Below are positions 24,604-33,653 of a stretch of 64,000 nucleotides of DNA, one piece after another (position 1 is the stretch's first letter; each line of letters begins with the position of its first letter). The notes beneath the pieces are model-generated. The model worked only from the letters and a program-made list of their open reading frames with translations. It was not told where the DNA came from and made no database searches. The stretch lies in assembly GCA_017464425.1 (NCBI GenBank), contig JAFUDX010000012.1, positions 62,001 through 126,000 on the forward strand, read 5' to 3'. The translations under genes were made by a program, and so were the position numbers. The stretch is from Treponema sp. GTDB lineage: Bacteria; Spirochaetota; Spirochaetia; Treponematales; Treponemataceae.

Positions 24604-26622
24604 GTGATTTTAAAAAATCTCAGTCGAAGAATTCTGGCAACCGTTTTTGGATTTCTTCTGTGCGTTTCATGGCTTCCTGTTTTTGCTAGTGAATCGTATG
24701 AATTTGCTGACCGTGACATTCACGAAATCTTGTATGCCCTTTCTCTGTATACGGGGCTTTCGATTTCTGCGGATGATACTGTTTCTGGTAAGGCGGATTT
24801 TCGGTTTACTGGTGAAAATTTTGACGACTCGTTTGGTGCGTTTTTGCTTCAAGCGCGCCTCTATGTCGAAAAGGGGGAAAATCGCTGGACGGTCTCGCGC
24901 GTGAAAGTCCAAAAAAACAATAATTTGTTTTCTTTGGATGCGTTTGATGTCACTCCCATGCAGTTGTTTGAAAAAATTGCGATTGCGACGGGGTTTTGCG
25001 TAACCTATGACGCTCTTCCGAATGTGAAGGTGAGTTTGCACACGGGATTCTGCACGGTTGATGAAATCGTAAAGCGGATTACGGGGCTGTGCATGGGATT
25101 TTCGATTGAAAAGGACGGTGAAAAATCGTTTCATGTTGCGCGGGTAAATCAAAGTCAAAAGGAACTTTCTGGCGGAAAGGCTTCGGTTACCTGTCTTGAT
25201 GGTGTTTGGTATGTTGATGTTCAGAATGTGCCGCTTTTTGTTGCCGCAGAAAAACTGTTTGAGATGGGCGAAAAACAATTCTGCTATGTCCTTTCAAATG
25301 AGCAGAAAATTACGCGTGCATGTTTTAAAGAGCATGAATTTGATGAAGTTTTGCATCTTCTGTGCTTGCAGGCAGGGGCCGAGTCAAAGCAGCAGAATGG
25401 TGTGTATTATCTTGTTCCATCGAAAAATAAAAATCAGTTTATTCAAAATGGAAAAACCTGGCAGAAGTGCAGTCTCAAATTCATAAAGCCGAGCTTTGCT
25501 GTTTCTCTGCTCTCAAAGCGGTTTCCTGAAGTTGAGTGCATTATTCTTGAAGAAAATCAGAAATTTCTTTTCCTTGCTGATGATGAAAAAGCTCAGTCCG
25601 TGCAGGATTTTATTGAGGAAGTTGATGTAAAAACGCAGACGCGGCTCGTGCGCTTAAAATATGTCCGATGTGACGAATTTTTTGCACATCTTCCGCCGTT
25701 CTTGGACAAAAATTCTGTCATTGATTCAGGACTTGGCGACAGTTTTTTCTTTCTTGGTTCTGATGACGCATATGCGCGGCTTCTGGCAGAACTTCCGCTC
25801 TTTGACAAGCCTGTTTCTCGTGTCCGTTATGACCTTTTGATTATGCAGTATCAGAATACAAAAGGAAGCGATTGGAATCCAAAATTCAAGGTAGGAAGAG
25901 TTTCGTTGGGGGACATGAATGACGGCAGTGTGCAACTGGGGAGCGTTCTTGCGCTTAATCTTGATGTGGTCGGCGCGTTCGGGCTTCATTTTGCGGGTGA
26001 ATTACAGACGGCGATTACAGAATCCCGCGCGAAAGTGTTTGCTGATACGACTTTAAATGGTGTGAGCGGCAAGCCAATCAGTTTTCAGAATACGAACACC
26101 TACCGCTACCGAGACAATAATCTTGACCCAGAGACGGGAGAGCCAATTTATTCGGGCGTTACAAAAGAAATCATTTCGGGACTCAAACTTGAAGTCACGG
26201 GAACGGTCACGGGCGATGGCATGATTACAAGCAAAATTACGGCAAGTGTCTCTCGGCAGGGAACGGATTTGTCCACGACGACGGGAAATCCGCCTCCTAC
26301 GAGCGAAAAGGTGATTACAACGGAAGTGCGGGCAAAGAGCGGCGAGCCTGTTGTTTTAAGCGGGCTAGTGCAGGAAGAAGAGACAGAGAATGTGAGCCGC
26401 GTGCCGTTCTTTTCGCGGATTCCGTTGTTGGGACGGCTTTTTACGGCGGTAGAAAAAGCAACGGAAAAAACAGAACTCGTAATTTACCTGCTTCCGAGCG
26501 CAGAGATTTTTGGGATGCAGGAAGAAAAAGCTGGCGAGCACGAAAAAATCAAAGAAACCTTGCGAAGCATAGCGGCGCACTTTGAAAATACATCTAAAAA
26601 CGAAAGCGGAGGTGCGCAATGA
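24604..26622 (+). CDS. gspD: Type II secretion / type IV pilus-type secretin (GspD-like)
   Basis: 672 residues with a GTG start at 24604 placed 6 bases after GGAGG. Signal peptide ends near PVFASES. N-terminal half: repeated small N-domains resembling TonB-short and GspD N0-N3 modules (EILYALSLYTGLSISADDTV). C-terminal secretin domain from about residue 420, with the VPFFSRIPLLGRLF motif and TELVIYLLPS end typical of secretin rings. It should form the outer-membrane exit channel. The GspE start codon overlaps its stop as ATGA. No pilotin-like gene is evident, though the lipoproteins downstream could serve. Confidence 0.85.
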   Translation: MILKNLSRRILATVFGFLLCVSWLPVFASESYEFADRDIHEILYALSLYTGLSISADDTVSGKADFRFTGENFDDSFGAFLLQARLYVEKGENRWTVSRVKVQKNNNLFSLDAFDVTPMQLFEKIAIATGFCVTYDALPNVKVSLHTGFCTVDEIVKRITGLCMGFSIEKDGEKSFHVARVNQSQKELSGGKASVTCLDGVWYVDVQNVPLFVAAEKLFEMGEKQFCYVLSNEQKITRACFKEHEFDEVLHLLCLQAGAESKQQNGVYYLVPSKNKNQFIQNGKTWQKCSLKFIKPSFAVSLLSKRFPEVECIILEENQKFLFLADDEKAQSVQDFIEEVDVKTQTRLVRLKYVRCDEFFAHLPPFLDKNSVIDSGLGDSFFFLGSDDAYARLLAELPLFDKPVSRVRYDLLIMQYQNTKGSDWNPKFKVGRVSLGDMNDGSVQLGSVLALNLDVVGAFGLHFAGELQTAITESRAKVFADTTLNGVSGKPISFQNTNTYRYRDNNLDPETGEPIYSGVTKEIISGLKLEVTGTVTGDGMITSKITASVSRQGTDLSTTTGNPPPTSEKVITTEVRAKSGEPVVLSGLVQEEETENVSRVPFFSRIPLLGRLFTAVEKATEKTELVIYLLPSAEIFGMQEEKAGEHEKIKETLRSIAAHFENTSKNESGGAQ

Positions 26623-27923
26623 GCGAAACATTTGATTTATCCGTCAGTTTTAGCCGCTACAACGGGGCTGTTGTTCTTGAAAGCACGGAAAATTCAGTAA
26701 AAATCGGGCTTCGTGAAATCACCGATGAAGAACTGAAGAAAAAACTTTTGAATTCGGTGAAGTCATATTTTGGCATGAAAGGAAAAATCGTTGAAGACGA
26801 TGCGTGCTCCTTTGTCCAGATTGATGAGGCAACGCTTACGCATGAAATTTCACTGCGCTATGCACAAAGCTCACGCGAGAACGAGCGGAAAAACGAGGGA
26901 AGTGAGGCCGAACTGCTTTTGGACACGCTTTTGCGTGAGTCGGCAAAAAGCGGGGCTACGGATATTCATATAGAAGAACATCGTGTTCGGTTCAGAGTGT
27001 ACGGAAGGCTTGAGCAAGTGTGCGAACTGTCTAGTGAAAAAAGCCGTGAACTTGTCAGAAGAATCAAAGTGCTTGCGAATCTCAATGTTATTGAGTGCCG
27101 GCATGGGCAGGACGGGCAATTTGTCTTTCAGGGCGATGATGAGATTTTTGTACGCGTCTCTTGTATTCCGCAGGTGTCGAAAAATCCGTCAAATGAATCG
27201 TCTGAAAGCGTGGTCTTGCGACTTTTGAATGTGAGCCGAGTGCCGCTTTCTATTGAAGAACTGGGCTTTTCTGCGAATCAGTGTGAATCATTGCGGAAAA
27301 TGATTGCAAAAGAGCAGGGACTCATTTTGATTTGCGGCTCGACTGGTAGCGGAAAGTCAACGACTGCGGCCTCACTTCTTTCTGAGCTGAATGAACGCTC
27401 TCATGAGCATAAAAAAATCATCACGATAGAAGATCCGCCTGAGTATGTGCTTGACGGAATTACGCAGATTCATGTGGACGAGACTAATGGAATGAGCTTT
27501 TCGGATTCGCTTCGCTACATTTTCCGCCAGGATCCAGATGTCATTTTTGTGGGAGAAATCCGCGACAGCCTTACCGCTCGCACGGTTCTGCAAGCATCGC
27601 TGACGGGGCATTTGGTTTTTGCGACCGTGCATACGGGCTCTTTGGCGGAGACGGCAATCAGAATGAAGGAACTTGGCGTGGATTTTGCCGAATTTTCATC
27701 TGTTTTGAACGGAATTGTCTTTCAAAAACTGGTTTTTGATTCAGAAATAAAAAACAAAATCCAGCTTTCAGCACATACCGTCGCACGCGAAGAGCGGGAA
27801 TTCGCTGAAATTTTTGAAAATGGGCTGAGCGTGCGTGGAAAAGTTCCGTTTATGCCGTTTGCGCCGCGTGGAAGCAAAAAAGATTCTGGCCGCCTCCGTG
27901 CGGCGAATGGGGTGGGCGTATGA
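26619..27923 (+). CDS. gspE: Type II secretion ATPase (GspE-like)
   Basis: 434 residues, shorter than the usual ~500 because the N-terminal domain is reduced. Seen: SGATDIHIEEHRVRFRVYGR (N2 domain), Walker A GSTGSGKST near residue 240, Asp box ITIEDPPEYVLDGITQIHVD, Walker B RQDPDVIFVGEIRD and His box TGHLVFATVHTGS. The tetracysteine zinc motif of classical GspE is missing, placing it nearer to short GspE/PilB forms. It powers pseudopilus assembly from the cytoplasm and is translationally coupled to genes on both sides by 4-base overlaps. Confidence 0.92.
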   Translation: MSETFDLSVSFSRYNGAVVLESTENSVKIGLREITDEELKKKLLNSVKSYFGMKGKIVEDDACSFVQIDEATLTHEISLRYAQSSRENERKNEGSEAELLLDTLLRESAKSGATDIHIEEHRVRFRVYGRLEQVCELSSEKSRELVRRIKVLANLNVIECRHGQDGQFVFQGDDEIFVRVSCIPQVSKNPSNESSESVVLRLLNVSRVPLSIEELGFSANQCESLRKMIAKEQGLILICGSTGSGKSTTAASLLSELNERSHEHKKIITIEDPPEYVLDGITQIHVDETNGMSFSDSLRYIFRQDPDVIFVGEIRDSLTARTVLQASLTGHLVFATVHTGSLAETAIRMKELGVDFAEFSSVLNGIVFQKLVFDSEIKNKIQLSAHTVAREEREFAEIFENGLSVRGKVPFMPFAPRGSKKDSGRLRAANGVGV

Positions 27924-28903
27924 AACAGAGCGTTTGTGGTGAAAAGGCACGGCTGTATGCCTTTACCGATTCTCTCTGGGAACTTGTTTCAAGCGGCATT
28001 TCCCTTCAAAAATCGCTTGAGCTCATGAAAAAATCCTGCGCAAAGGATGCGAAAGTGCGGGAAAACAGCGCTTTTTTGCTCAAATCTTTGTTGGACGGCG
28101 TGCAGTTTTCGCTTGCATTGGAAATGTCGCCAGCGATTCACTTTCCAGACTGGTATTGTGCGTTTATCGGCATTTCTGAAGAGTGCGGAAATTTGCCACA
28201 TGTGCTTTTTTATCTGAAAAATTTTCTTAAGAAAGAAAAAATGAAACATGAAAAAATAGTTTCTGCGCTTGTGTATCCCGTCACCGTGTTTCTTTTGACC
28301 GTGATTGCAGGATTTCTTTCCGTATGTTATGTGCTTCCGTCGGTTTCGCTCATTTTTGAAAATGCAGATGAGATAAAAGCAGAAGCGATACGAATGATGC
28401 TGCTTGCGGATATCGGTATGTTCTGTGCGTTTATTCTCATTTTTCTCTCCGTAAAACACGCGCTTTTAGAAAATCCGTGCACCCGTATCTTTCGTGCGAT
28501 GGCATTTTTGTCCCGTGAGCATGTTCCCACTCTATCCGCAGTTTCTTGCGTATTTCGCTTTGCCAGTCAGGATAAAAAAAGTGCCGCTGCCTTGCTCTCG
28601 GCAAAATCATCGCTCCTTAATGGCTCGCACCTGTCTGAGTGTTTTGGCTCGTGTTTTGAGCAGTCGGGATTCAAAGCGGAAGGGCTTTTGCTTTCCGAAA
28701 ATCTCTCGCTTGACGAAGCGACGGGAAACAATTCTGGATTTGAAAAAACGGTCTCCGTCCTTGAGTCTCGGCAAGAAAAGCGGGAAAAACTGGTGCTTTC
28801 TTTGCTACAGCCTGCTTTGCTTTGTTCTGTGGCAGTTTATATCACTTTGATTTTAAAAACGGCATTTTTGCCATATCTAACAAATTTTGGAGGTTTCGTA
28901 TGA
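27920..28903 (+). CDS. gspF: Type II secretion inner-membrane platform protein (GspF-like)
   Basis: 327 residues with the duplicated T2SSF architecture: an N-terminal helical cytosolic domain (LWELVSSGISLQKSLELMKK, FPDWYCAFIGISEECGNLPH), membrane helices at VYPVTVFLLTVIAGFLSVCY and MLLADIGMFCAFILIFL, a second divergent domain, and a last helix LLCSVAVYITLILKTAFL. The second half is less conserved than usual. It anchors the GspE motor. Start overlaps the gspE stop (ATGA) and its stop overlaps the gspG start. Confidence 0.85.
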   Translation: MKQSVCGEKARLYAFTDSLWELVSSGISLQKSLELMKKSCAKDAKVRENSAFLLKSLLDGVQFSLALEMSPAIHFPDWYCAFIGISEECGNLPHVLFYLKNFLKKEKMKHEKIVSALVYPVTVFLLTVIAGFLSVCYVLPSVSLIFENADEIKAEAIRMMLLADIGMFCAFILIFLSVKHALLENPCTRIFRAMAFLSREHVPTLSAVSCVFRFASQDKKSAAALLSAKSSLLNGSHLSECFGSCFEQSGFKAEGLLLSENLSLDEATGNNSGFEKTVSVLESRQEKREKLVLSLLQPALLCSVAVYITLILKTAFLPYLTNFGGFV

Positions 28904-29382
28904 AAATCATCACGAGAAAAAATTGCATGCGAATCAAAAAGAAACGGGATGCAGGATTCACATTTGTGGAGACGCTTGCAGTTCTTGCGGTGACGGCGAT
29001 TTTGACGAGTCAGATTGGAGTTGCCGCGCACAAAATGATTCAAAAGGCACGCGTTTCTTCGGCAAAAACGCAGATTGAACAGCTGAAAATTTCGCTGGAA
29101 AACTATTTTGCTGATTGCGCTGCCTTTCCGACCGAAGAGCAAGGTCTGTCTGCCTTGTGGAAAGAGCCGGTGCTGTATCCGCTGGCTGAGAATTGGAACG
29201 GACCGTACACGGATAAAAAAATCCAAAAAGATCCGTGGGGAAGTGATTTTATCTATATTCCCAAAGATTCAGTTCGTGCAACTGATTTACCAAAAGGCGT
29301 TCCCTTTGGACTTGTGTCGCTGGGGGCAGATAGAGCGGAAGGAGGCGAGGGAAATGACAAAGACATTGTTTCATGGGAGTAA
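28900..29382 (+). CDS. gspG: Major pseudopilin (GspG-like)
   Basis: 160 residues from the ATG overlapping the gspF stop. The prepilin motif DAGFTFVETLAVLAVTAIL shows the cleavage glycine, the +5 glutamate and the hydrophobic helix. The C-terminal part has the GspG fold signature: YFADCAAFPTEEQGLSALW, NGPYTDKKIQKDPWGSDFIY and GLVSLGADRAEGGEGNDKDI, the last being the calcium-binding D-x-D/G-G-loop region. It polymerises into the pseudopilus after cleavage by a prepilin peptidase, which is not encoded in this window. Confidence 0.93.
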   Translation: MKIITRKNCMRIKKKRDAGFTFVETLAVLAVTAILTSQIGVAAHKMIQKARVSSAKTQIEQLKISLENYFADCAAFPTEEQGLSALWKEPVLYPLAENWNGPYTDKKIQKDPWGSDFIYIPKDSVRATDLPKGVPFGLVSLGADRAEGGEGNDKDIVSWE

Positions 29383-29599
29383 AAAAACTGTGCGGCGGAG
29401 CCGTTTTGATGCGGGATATGCCATTTTTGTCGCAACGGGGCTTTTGTGCGTTCTTTCGTTTGTGAGCATGGGCTTTCTTGCGTTGGCACGGACGAAGCTT
29501 GATTTTGTTGAAAAGGAATCGGCACGCTTTTCTGCAAAATGTGCGGAAGAAAATGAAGCGATTCTTCGTGAATGGAGCAATTCTTTTGAAACTCATTGA
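29354..29599 (+). CDS. Truncated GspK/minor pseudopilin-like protein (81 aa)
   Basis: ATG 29354 lies after GGAGGCGAGG and inside the gspG 3' end (29-base overlap, other frame). A basic N-terminus (KKTVRRSRFDAG) leads into one helix YAIFVATGLLCVLSFVSMGF and then a helical tail ARTKLDFVEKESARFSAKCA-EENEAIL. This is the stalk part of a GspK-like minor pseudopilin without its large globular head. The +5 glutamate is absent, as in GspK. Function in pseudopilus tip formation is inferred from position and architecture only. Confidence 0.6.
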   Translation: MTKTLFHGSKKTVRRSRFDAGYAIFVATGLLCVLSFVSMGFLALARTKLDFVEKESARFSAKCAEENEAILREWSNSFETH

Positions 29600-29933
29600 A
29601 ATTGCTATCCTTGTGATTTTGCTTCCGTTGTTTTCGGTGAACATTTCTCGGAATCTTATCGTCTTGCATGAAAGTCAGAAAACATATCAGCAGAAGGCTG
29701 TGGAACTGAGCAGGGCAAAGACGATTACGAACGGATTCAAAACTATGTGCCAGAAAAGTGGCGTTCAAAAGGCAGATTTCGATAAATTTTCGGAAGACTG
29801 CAAAAATCTCTTTGGTTTGGATTCGATTCTCATTGAGACAATCGGAATCAAAGATAATAAAAAATTGCTGAAATGCACATGGTGTTATGGAGGAAGATAT
29901 GAAGAAAGTTATGGTCAGTGTGGCGGATTATGA
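29553..29933 (+). CDS. Single-pass membrane protein of the secretion operon (GspM/PilO-like position)
   Basis: 126 residues if started at ATG 29553 (GGAAG upstream); TTG 29586 with GGAG 8 bases upstream is an alternative that would shorten the overlap with the previous gene. One N-terminal helix LLKLIEIAILVILLPLFSVN is followed by a coiled periplasmic region (LHESQKTYQQKAVELSRAKT) and a small domain with two cysteines (CTWCYGGRY). The topology matches GspM/PilO-type proteins or a degenerate pseudopilin. No family can be assigned from sequence alone. Confidence 0.55.
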   Translation: MKRFFVNGAILLKLIEIAILVILLPLFSVNISRNLIVLHESQKTYQQKAVELSRAKTITNGFKTMCQKSGVQKADFDKFSEDCKNLFGLDSILIETIGIKDNKKLLKCTWCYGGRYEESYGQCGGL

Positions 29934-31113
29934 AATCTATCGGTTTCTTATGCCGTGGAAATTCGTATTCAGCCGTGAGAAAGCATTTATTCTCAGCGAA
30001 CTTGAAAAAATGCATCCCCGATTTTCGGGTAGCTGCTGTTATGACACAAAATATGTGCTTAAAAAACGGCAGGTTATGGCGGAAGTCGTGGTTATGGAAA
30101 AGGCGCGGCTTGCTCGCTACAAAACTGCGGGCGGCGAACTCTTTCTTGAAAGCGAGAAAAAACGGAGCGTATTTTCAAATCGGGCACGAATTGTGCGAAT
30201 TCTTTCTATTATTTTGATTTTGCTTGCAGGATTCTTGTCGTTACGAATCGCAAAGTCTGTGATGCTTGAAAAAACTGCTTCGACTGGCATTTCCGAGCGC
30301 ATTGTGTCATCAGAACATGAGCAAATGCGTGCTGGTGATGAAACTGGTGAAATCTCAAAAAAATCTGTTCGGAGTAGCGAAGAACTTTTAAGAGAAGTGT
30401 TTTCTTCGGTGAGCAGGCGCAGTGGAAAAATCTCAGCTTTTTCGTATGAAAAAAACACCCTTGCCGCAAAACGCAAAATGGCTGGAGAATGTACATTTTC
30501 GATTCACGGCTGCAACAGCGAGGAAATTGCCAATGCACAGTATTGCGTTGTCTCGTTCAAGGACAATGAGCCGCATTTTGAACTGTTGCTTCCGTTTGAG
30601 GATGCGCTTTCTGAAACTGAAAATCCCATTTTTGCCTATGAAGATGAACTGCTTTCAATCACAGAAACACGAAAACAACTTCGGGACTTGGGGGCGATTA
30701 TCGAGCGCGAGCATAATGGCGAAACTTCGGCGGAATTTTCTTTTGTTACGGATGCCTCTCGTCTGTATTCCTGCTTGAAAATCTGCGGGGAGCATGCTGA
30801 ACAATCTTCATGGCAGACGAAAAAATTCTCTGTTACGGAAGCAGACGGAAAGTGCCGTGTGCAGACTTCGTTTTCAAAAGGCGAAAAAGCGCGTTCTTTC
30901 AATCCGATTTTGTTGTGCGCACAACACGCCTATCTGTTTGGCTCTGAATTAAAAGTTCAGAAAAAGCAGAAAAAATTGCTTTCTCCGCCTGACAGTTCAA
31001 AATCACTCGTTGTGCGAGAAAAATTGGGCGAGGTTAGGCGCGATGATGGTTCCGTCTTTGTGTGCTATCGAACGATTGACGGAAAAATGACTTTTGAAAA
31101 AAAGGCGTTGTAG
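29899..31113 (+). CDS. Bitopic membrane protein of the secretion operon (GspL-like architecture)
   Basis: 404 residues from ATG 29899, preceded by GGAGG and overlapping the previous gene by 35 bases. Residues 1-95 form a cytosolic domain (VSVADYEIYRFLMPWKFVFS), then a membrane helix near 100-118 (VRILSIILILLAGFLSLRIA), then ~285 periplasmic residues beginning with a polar linker. Cytosolic domain, one helix and periplasmic domain is the GspL plan, and the gene order supports it, but the actin-like motifs of GspL are not recognisable. It may replace GspL as the link between GspE and the periplasm. Confidence 0.55.
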   Translation: MKKVMVSVADYEIYRFLMPWKFVFSREKAFILSELEKMHPRFSGSCCYDTKYVLKKRQVMAEVVVMEKARLARYKTAGGELFLESEKKRSVFSNRARIVRILSIILILLAGFLSLRIAKSVMLEKTASTGISERIVSSEHEQMRAGDETGEISKKSVRSSEELLREVFSSVSRRSGKISAFSYEKNTLAAKRKMAGECTFSIHGCNSEEIANAQYCVVSFKDNEPHFELLLPFEDALSETENPIFAYEDELLSITETRKQLRDLGAIIEREHNGETSAEFSFVTDASRLYSCLKICGEHAEQSSWQTKKFSVTEADGKCRVQTSFSKGEKARSFNPILLCAQHAYLFGSELKVQKKQKKLLSPPDSSKSLVVREKLGEVRRDDGSVFVCYRTIDGKMTFEKKAL

Positions 31114-31123
31114 GAGGTAGAAC

Positions 31124-31639
31124 ATGCAAAAAACGCTCATCGTATTGGTTCATTGTCTGATTGCAACGATTCTTTTGACATCGTGTGCTTCAACGAAATT
31201 CGAAGGAACTGCTGTGCTTGCGGGGCGTGTGTATGATACGCACGGAAAACCAGTTCCGAATTATCATGTCTCTCTTGGTCCGGGTGTCAATGCGATAACG
31301 GACTCTGGCGGCATCTTCACATTCAAAAATCTTCCGTCAAAGACATATACGATTTCTGGCGGTGCGAACGGGTGGTGTGCGCTTGAACAGGAATTTTTCT
31401 TTCACGACAAAAAAGAGATGCTGTGCCTTGAGGTTGAAAAACTTGAAGATACGATTCCCGTGCTTGAACAGCTTGTTTGTGAAGAAGATTTTGATGGGGC
31501 GGAAAAACTTCTTGAAACGGTAAAAAACTACAATGAAAAAAATCCTCTCTATCTCAGTATGAAAAAACTCATTGAGTATTGCAAAGTTCCGAGCGAAAAA
31601 CGAAAAGAAAAATTCCTTTCTGCGCTCGAAAAAATCTAA
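31124..31639 (+). CDS. Lipoprotein with carboxypeptidase-regulatory-like domain
   Basis: 171 residues. Signal with lipobox LLTSC, then a ~70-residue CarboxypepD_reg/transthyretin-like domain: LAGRVYDTHGKPVPNYHVSL, GVNAITDSGGIFTFKNLPSK, TYTISGGANGW. The C-terminal ~75 residues are helical and charged. AGGAGG lies 8 bases before the ATG and the gene starts 10 bases after the GspL-like one. A lipoprotein at this operon position could be a pilotin or a secretin partner; that is inference only. Confidence 0.7.
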   Translation: MQKTLIVLVHCLIATILLTSCASTKFEGTAVLAGRVYDTHGKPVPNYHVSLGPGVNAITDSGGIFTFKNLPSKTYTISGGANGWCALEQEFFFHDKKEMLCLEVEKLEDTIPVLEQLVCEEDFDGAEKLLETVKNYNEKNPLYLSMKKLIEYCKVPSEKRKEKFLSALEKI

Positions 31640-31668
31640 CTGCACTAAAAACTAAAAATGGAGGAAAC

Positions 31669-32139
31669 ATGAAGCAAATTTTAAAAAAATGCAGCGTGCT
31701 GGCGTGTGCGCTTCTTGTGCTTGCGTTTGGTTTTACTTCTTGCGAAACAATGGACAGTCTTTCCTGCCCGTATGTGATTTCAAATCCGCATGTTGAATTG
31801 GGCGAAAATGACGAAAATCACCATTTCGCGGGAATGTATTTTTCCTTGTTCAATGATAGTGCGAAAACGATTGAACAGTTTACGCTTTCGTACATGCTCT
31901 ATGATGCCGACGGAAATAATCCGTTCATCGGTTCAAATTGCTTTGTCGCAAAATGCGATTGGAATGTTCGGGGCGGGGCGATTGTTGATTTTATCATCGA
32001 TTTAGATCCGTTTATTTCTGTCGTACCTGAAGAGCCGTACAAAGTTGATTTTATGTATATCCGTGAAATCTCATACGAAGACGGAAGTTCTTGGAAAGAT
32101 CCGTACGGAATGTACTGCGTCAGGGAGGCATACGAATGA
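31669..32139 (+). CDS. Small lipoprotein of the secretion operon
   Basis: 156 residues from ATG 31669 with GGAGG 6 bases upstream. Lipobox GFTSC. The mature part starts ETMDSLSCPYVISNPHVELG and forms a beta-sandwich-like domain (FAGMYFSLFNDSAKTIEQFT-LSYMLYDADG) with several acidic turns. I do not recognise the family. Its stop overlaps the next start as ATGA, so it is translationally coupled to the clostripain-family protease. Confidence 0.7.
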   Translation: MKQILKKCSVLACALLVLAFGFTSCETMDSLSCPYVISNPHVELGENDENHHFAGMYFSLFNDSAKTIEQFTLSYMLYDADGNNPFIGSNCFVAKCDWNVRGGAIVDFIIDLDPFISVVPEEPYKVDFMYIREISYEDGSSWKDPYGMYCVREAYE

Positions 32140-33626
32140 AAAAAATCATGCGATGCGCCGTGATTCTGCTGCTTTTCCTGCTCATTTCGTGTGGAACTGA
32201 TTTCGTTTCTGAAAAAAGCACGGCTGCGACTGTCCAAAAACAACCCGATACGAGCGACTCCCCTGATTCTGAAAAATCTGATGCCGAATCAACCGTGCCT
32301 GAAGAGAAAGAAAGCGAAGATACGGAAGAAGAGTCAGACGAAGATAGTGCTGGATATGAAGTCACTGATGAAGATGATGTGATTGAGGAACCTCTCCCCG
32401 TTGTGGCACGCGAATGGACGATTCTTGTGTACATGGCGGCGGATAACAATCTTGAAAGTGATGCGATAACCGATTTTAACGAAATGGAATGTGCTGCTTT
32501 GAGCGATGCGGTGACGGTACTCGTTCTTTTTGACCGTGCAGAAAAATATGATGCCACCAATGGCGATTGGACTGATACGCGCTTGTATAAAATCACCAAA
32601 GACGAGCAAGTGAACAAAACGCTTATCTCTAGTGAGCAACTTGATTGCGATGAACTGGGGCTAAAAGTCGGGTTTTCAACCGAGCTTGACATGGCAAATC
32701 CTGCAACACTATCTGGATTTGCGTCGTTTGCCCGCCGTGTCTATCCTGCAAAGCAGTATGCGCTGGTACTGTGGGGGCATGGAACGGGGTGGCGCAACGA
32801 AACGACAGAAATCGAATCTCAATCTGCCCGTGCGGTGGCGATAGATACTACTTCCGATTCGTACATGAGTATTTCCCAGATTCAAAATGCGATTCAGTCT
32901 GGCATGGAAGATGAAAAACTTGCTGTGATTGGATTTGACACCTGCTTTGGTCTATGCCTTGAAACTGCCTATGAACTTTCTGACTGCGCTTCGTATTTGC
33001 TTGGAACTCCAGGACTTGTCAGCGAAAGTGGTTGGAATTACACAGAGGTGCTCTCAGAGTTTTCAGATACGGAACGCTCCCCAGATGATTTGATACATGC
33101 GATTTGCCAGTCATATGCCCAATCATATAAAAATTATACCTATGCAGCATTTTCATGCATAGATTTATCAAAAGTAAACCCGCTGGTGAATCAGTTTTCA
33201 TACTGTATGCAGATTGTCGCTGATTCCATACGCACAAAATCCCTTCGCGACAGCATTTTTTCGAGTCTTACAGAAGATGCCGTCTCCTATTGCGCAACAT
33301 CATATCCGACAGATTTTTATCTCGATGTCGATTGGCTTGTTTCTTCGCTCAGTGCGTTCGATACTTCCAATTTCTCAATTTTGAAAACGATGTTGGACGA
33401 GACGGTATATGCAACATGGAGCGCGCGTGGGGAAGTTTCTTCGTTGGGAGTGTTTTTTTGCGTATATCGTGCGAGCGGAATCATACAGAGTTCTCACCCC
33501 AGCATGTATTTAAACGGCTCACGCGAGACGCTTTTAAGTCGCTTCGTTTCTGATTGCACAGGGTATGTGCCGTCAATCGGCAATTCGGGCAGTTTTTTGG
33601 ACAAATTGTTTTACACGCAATTTTAA
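32136..33626 (+). CDS. Clostripain-family (C11) cysteine protease, lipoprotein
   Basis: 496 residues from ATG 32136. Lipobox LLISC, then a ~75-residue acidic low-complexity linker rich in Glu, Asp and Ser. The C11 domain follows: WTILVYMAADNNLESDAITD, the catalytic His in LWGHGTGWRN (residue 215) and the catalytic Cys in IGFDTCFGLCLETAYEL (residue 270). C11 enzymes cut after basic residues and often self-activate. It would sit on the periplasmic or outer surface. Its place between secretion genes and the RHS gene suggests a role in processing exported proteins. Confidence 0.9.
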   Translation: MKKIMRCAVILLLFLLISCGTDFVSEKSTAATVQKQPDTSDSPDSEKSDAESTVPEEKESEDTEEESDEDSAGYEVTDEDDVIEEPLPVVAREWTILVYMAADNNLESDAITDFNEMECAALSDAVTVLVLFDRAEKYDATNGDWTDTRLYKITKDEQVNKTLISSEQLDCDELGLKVGFSTELDMANPATLSGFASFARRVYPAKQYALVLWGHGTGWRNETTEIESQSARAVAIDTTSDSYMSISQIQNAIQSGMEDEKLAVIGFDTCFGLCLETAYELSDCASYLLGTPGLVSESGWNYTEVLSEFSDTERSPDDLIHAICQSYAQSYKNYTYAAFSCIDLSKVNPLVNQFSYCMQIVADSIRTKSLRDSIFSSLTEDAVSYCATSYPTDFYLDVDWLVSSLSAFDTSNFSILKTMLDETVYATWSARGEVSSLGVFFCVYRASGIIQSSHPSMYLNGSRETLLSRFVSDCTGYVPSIGNSGSFLDKLFYTQF

Positions 33627-33653
33627 CTATTCAAGCACTTTAAAGGAGAATTT

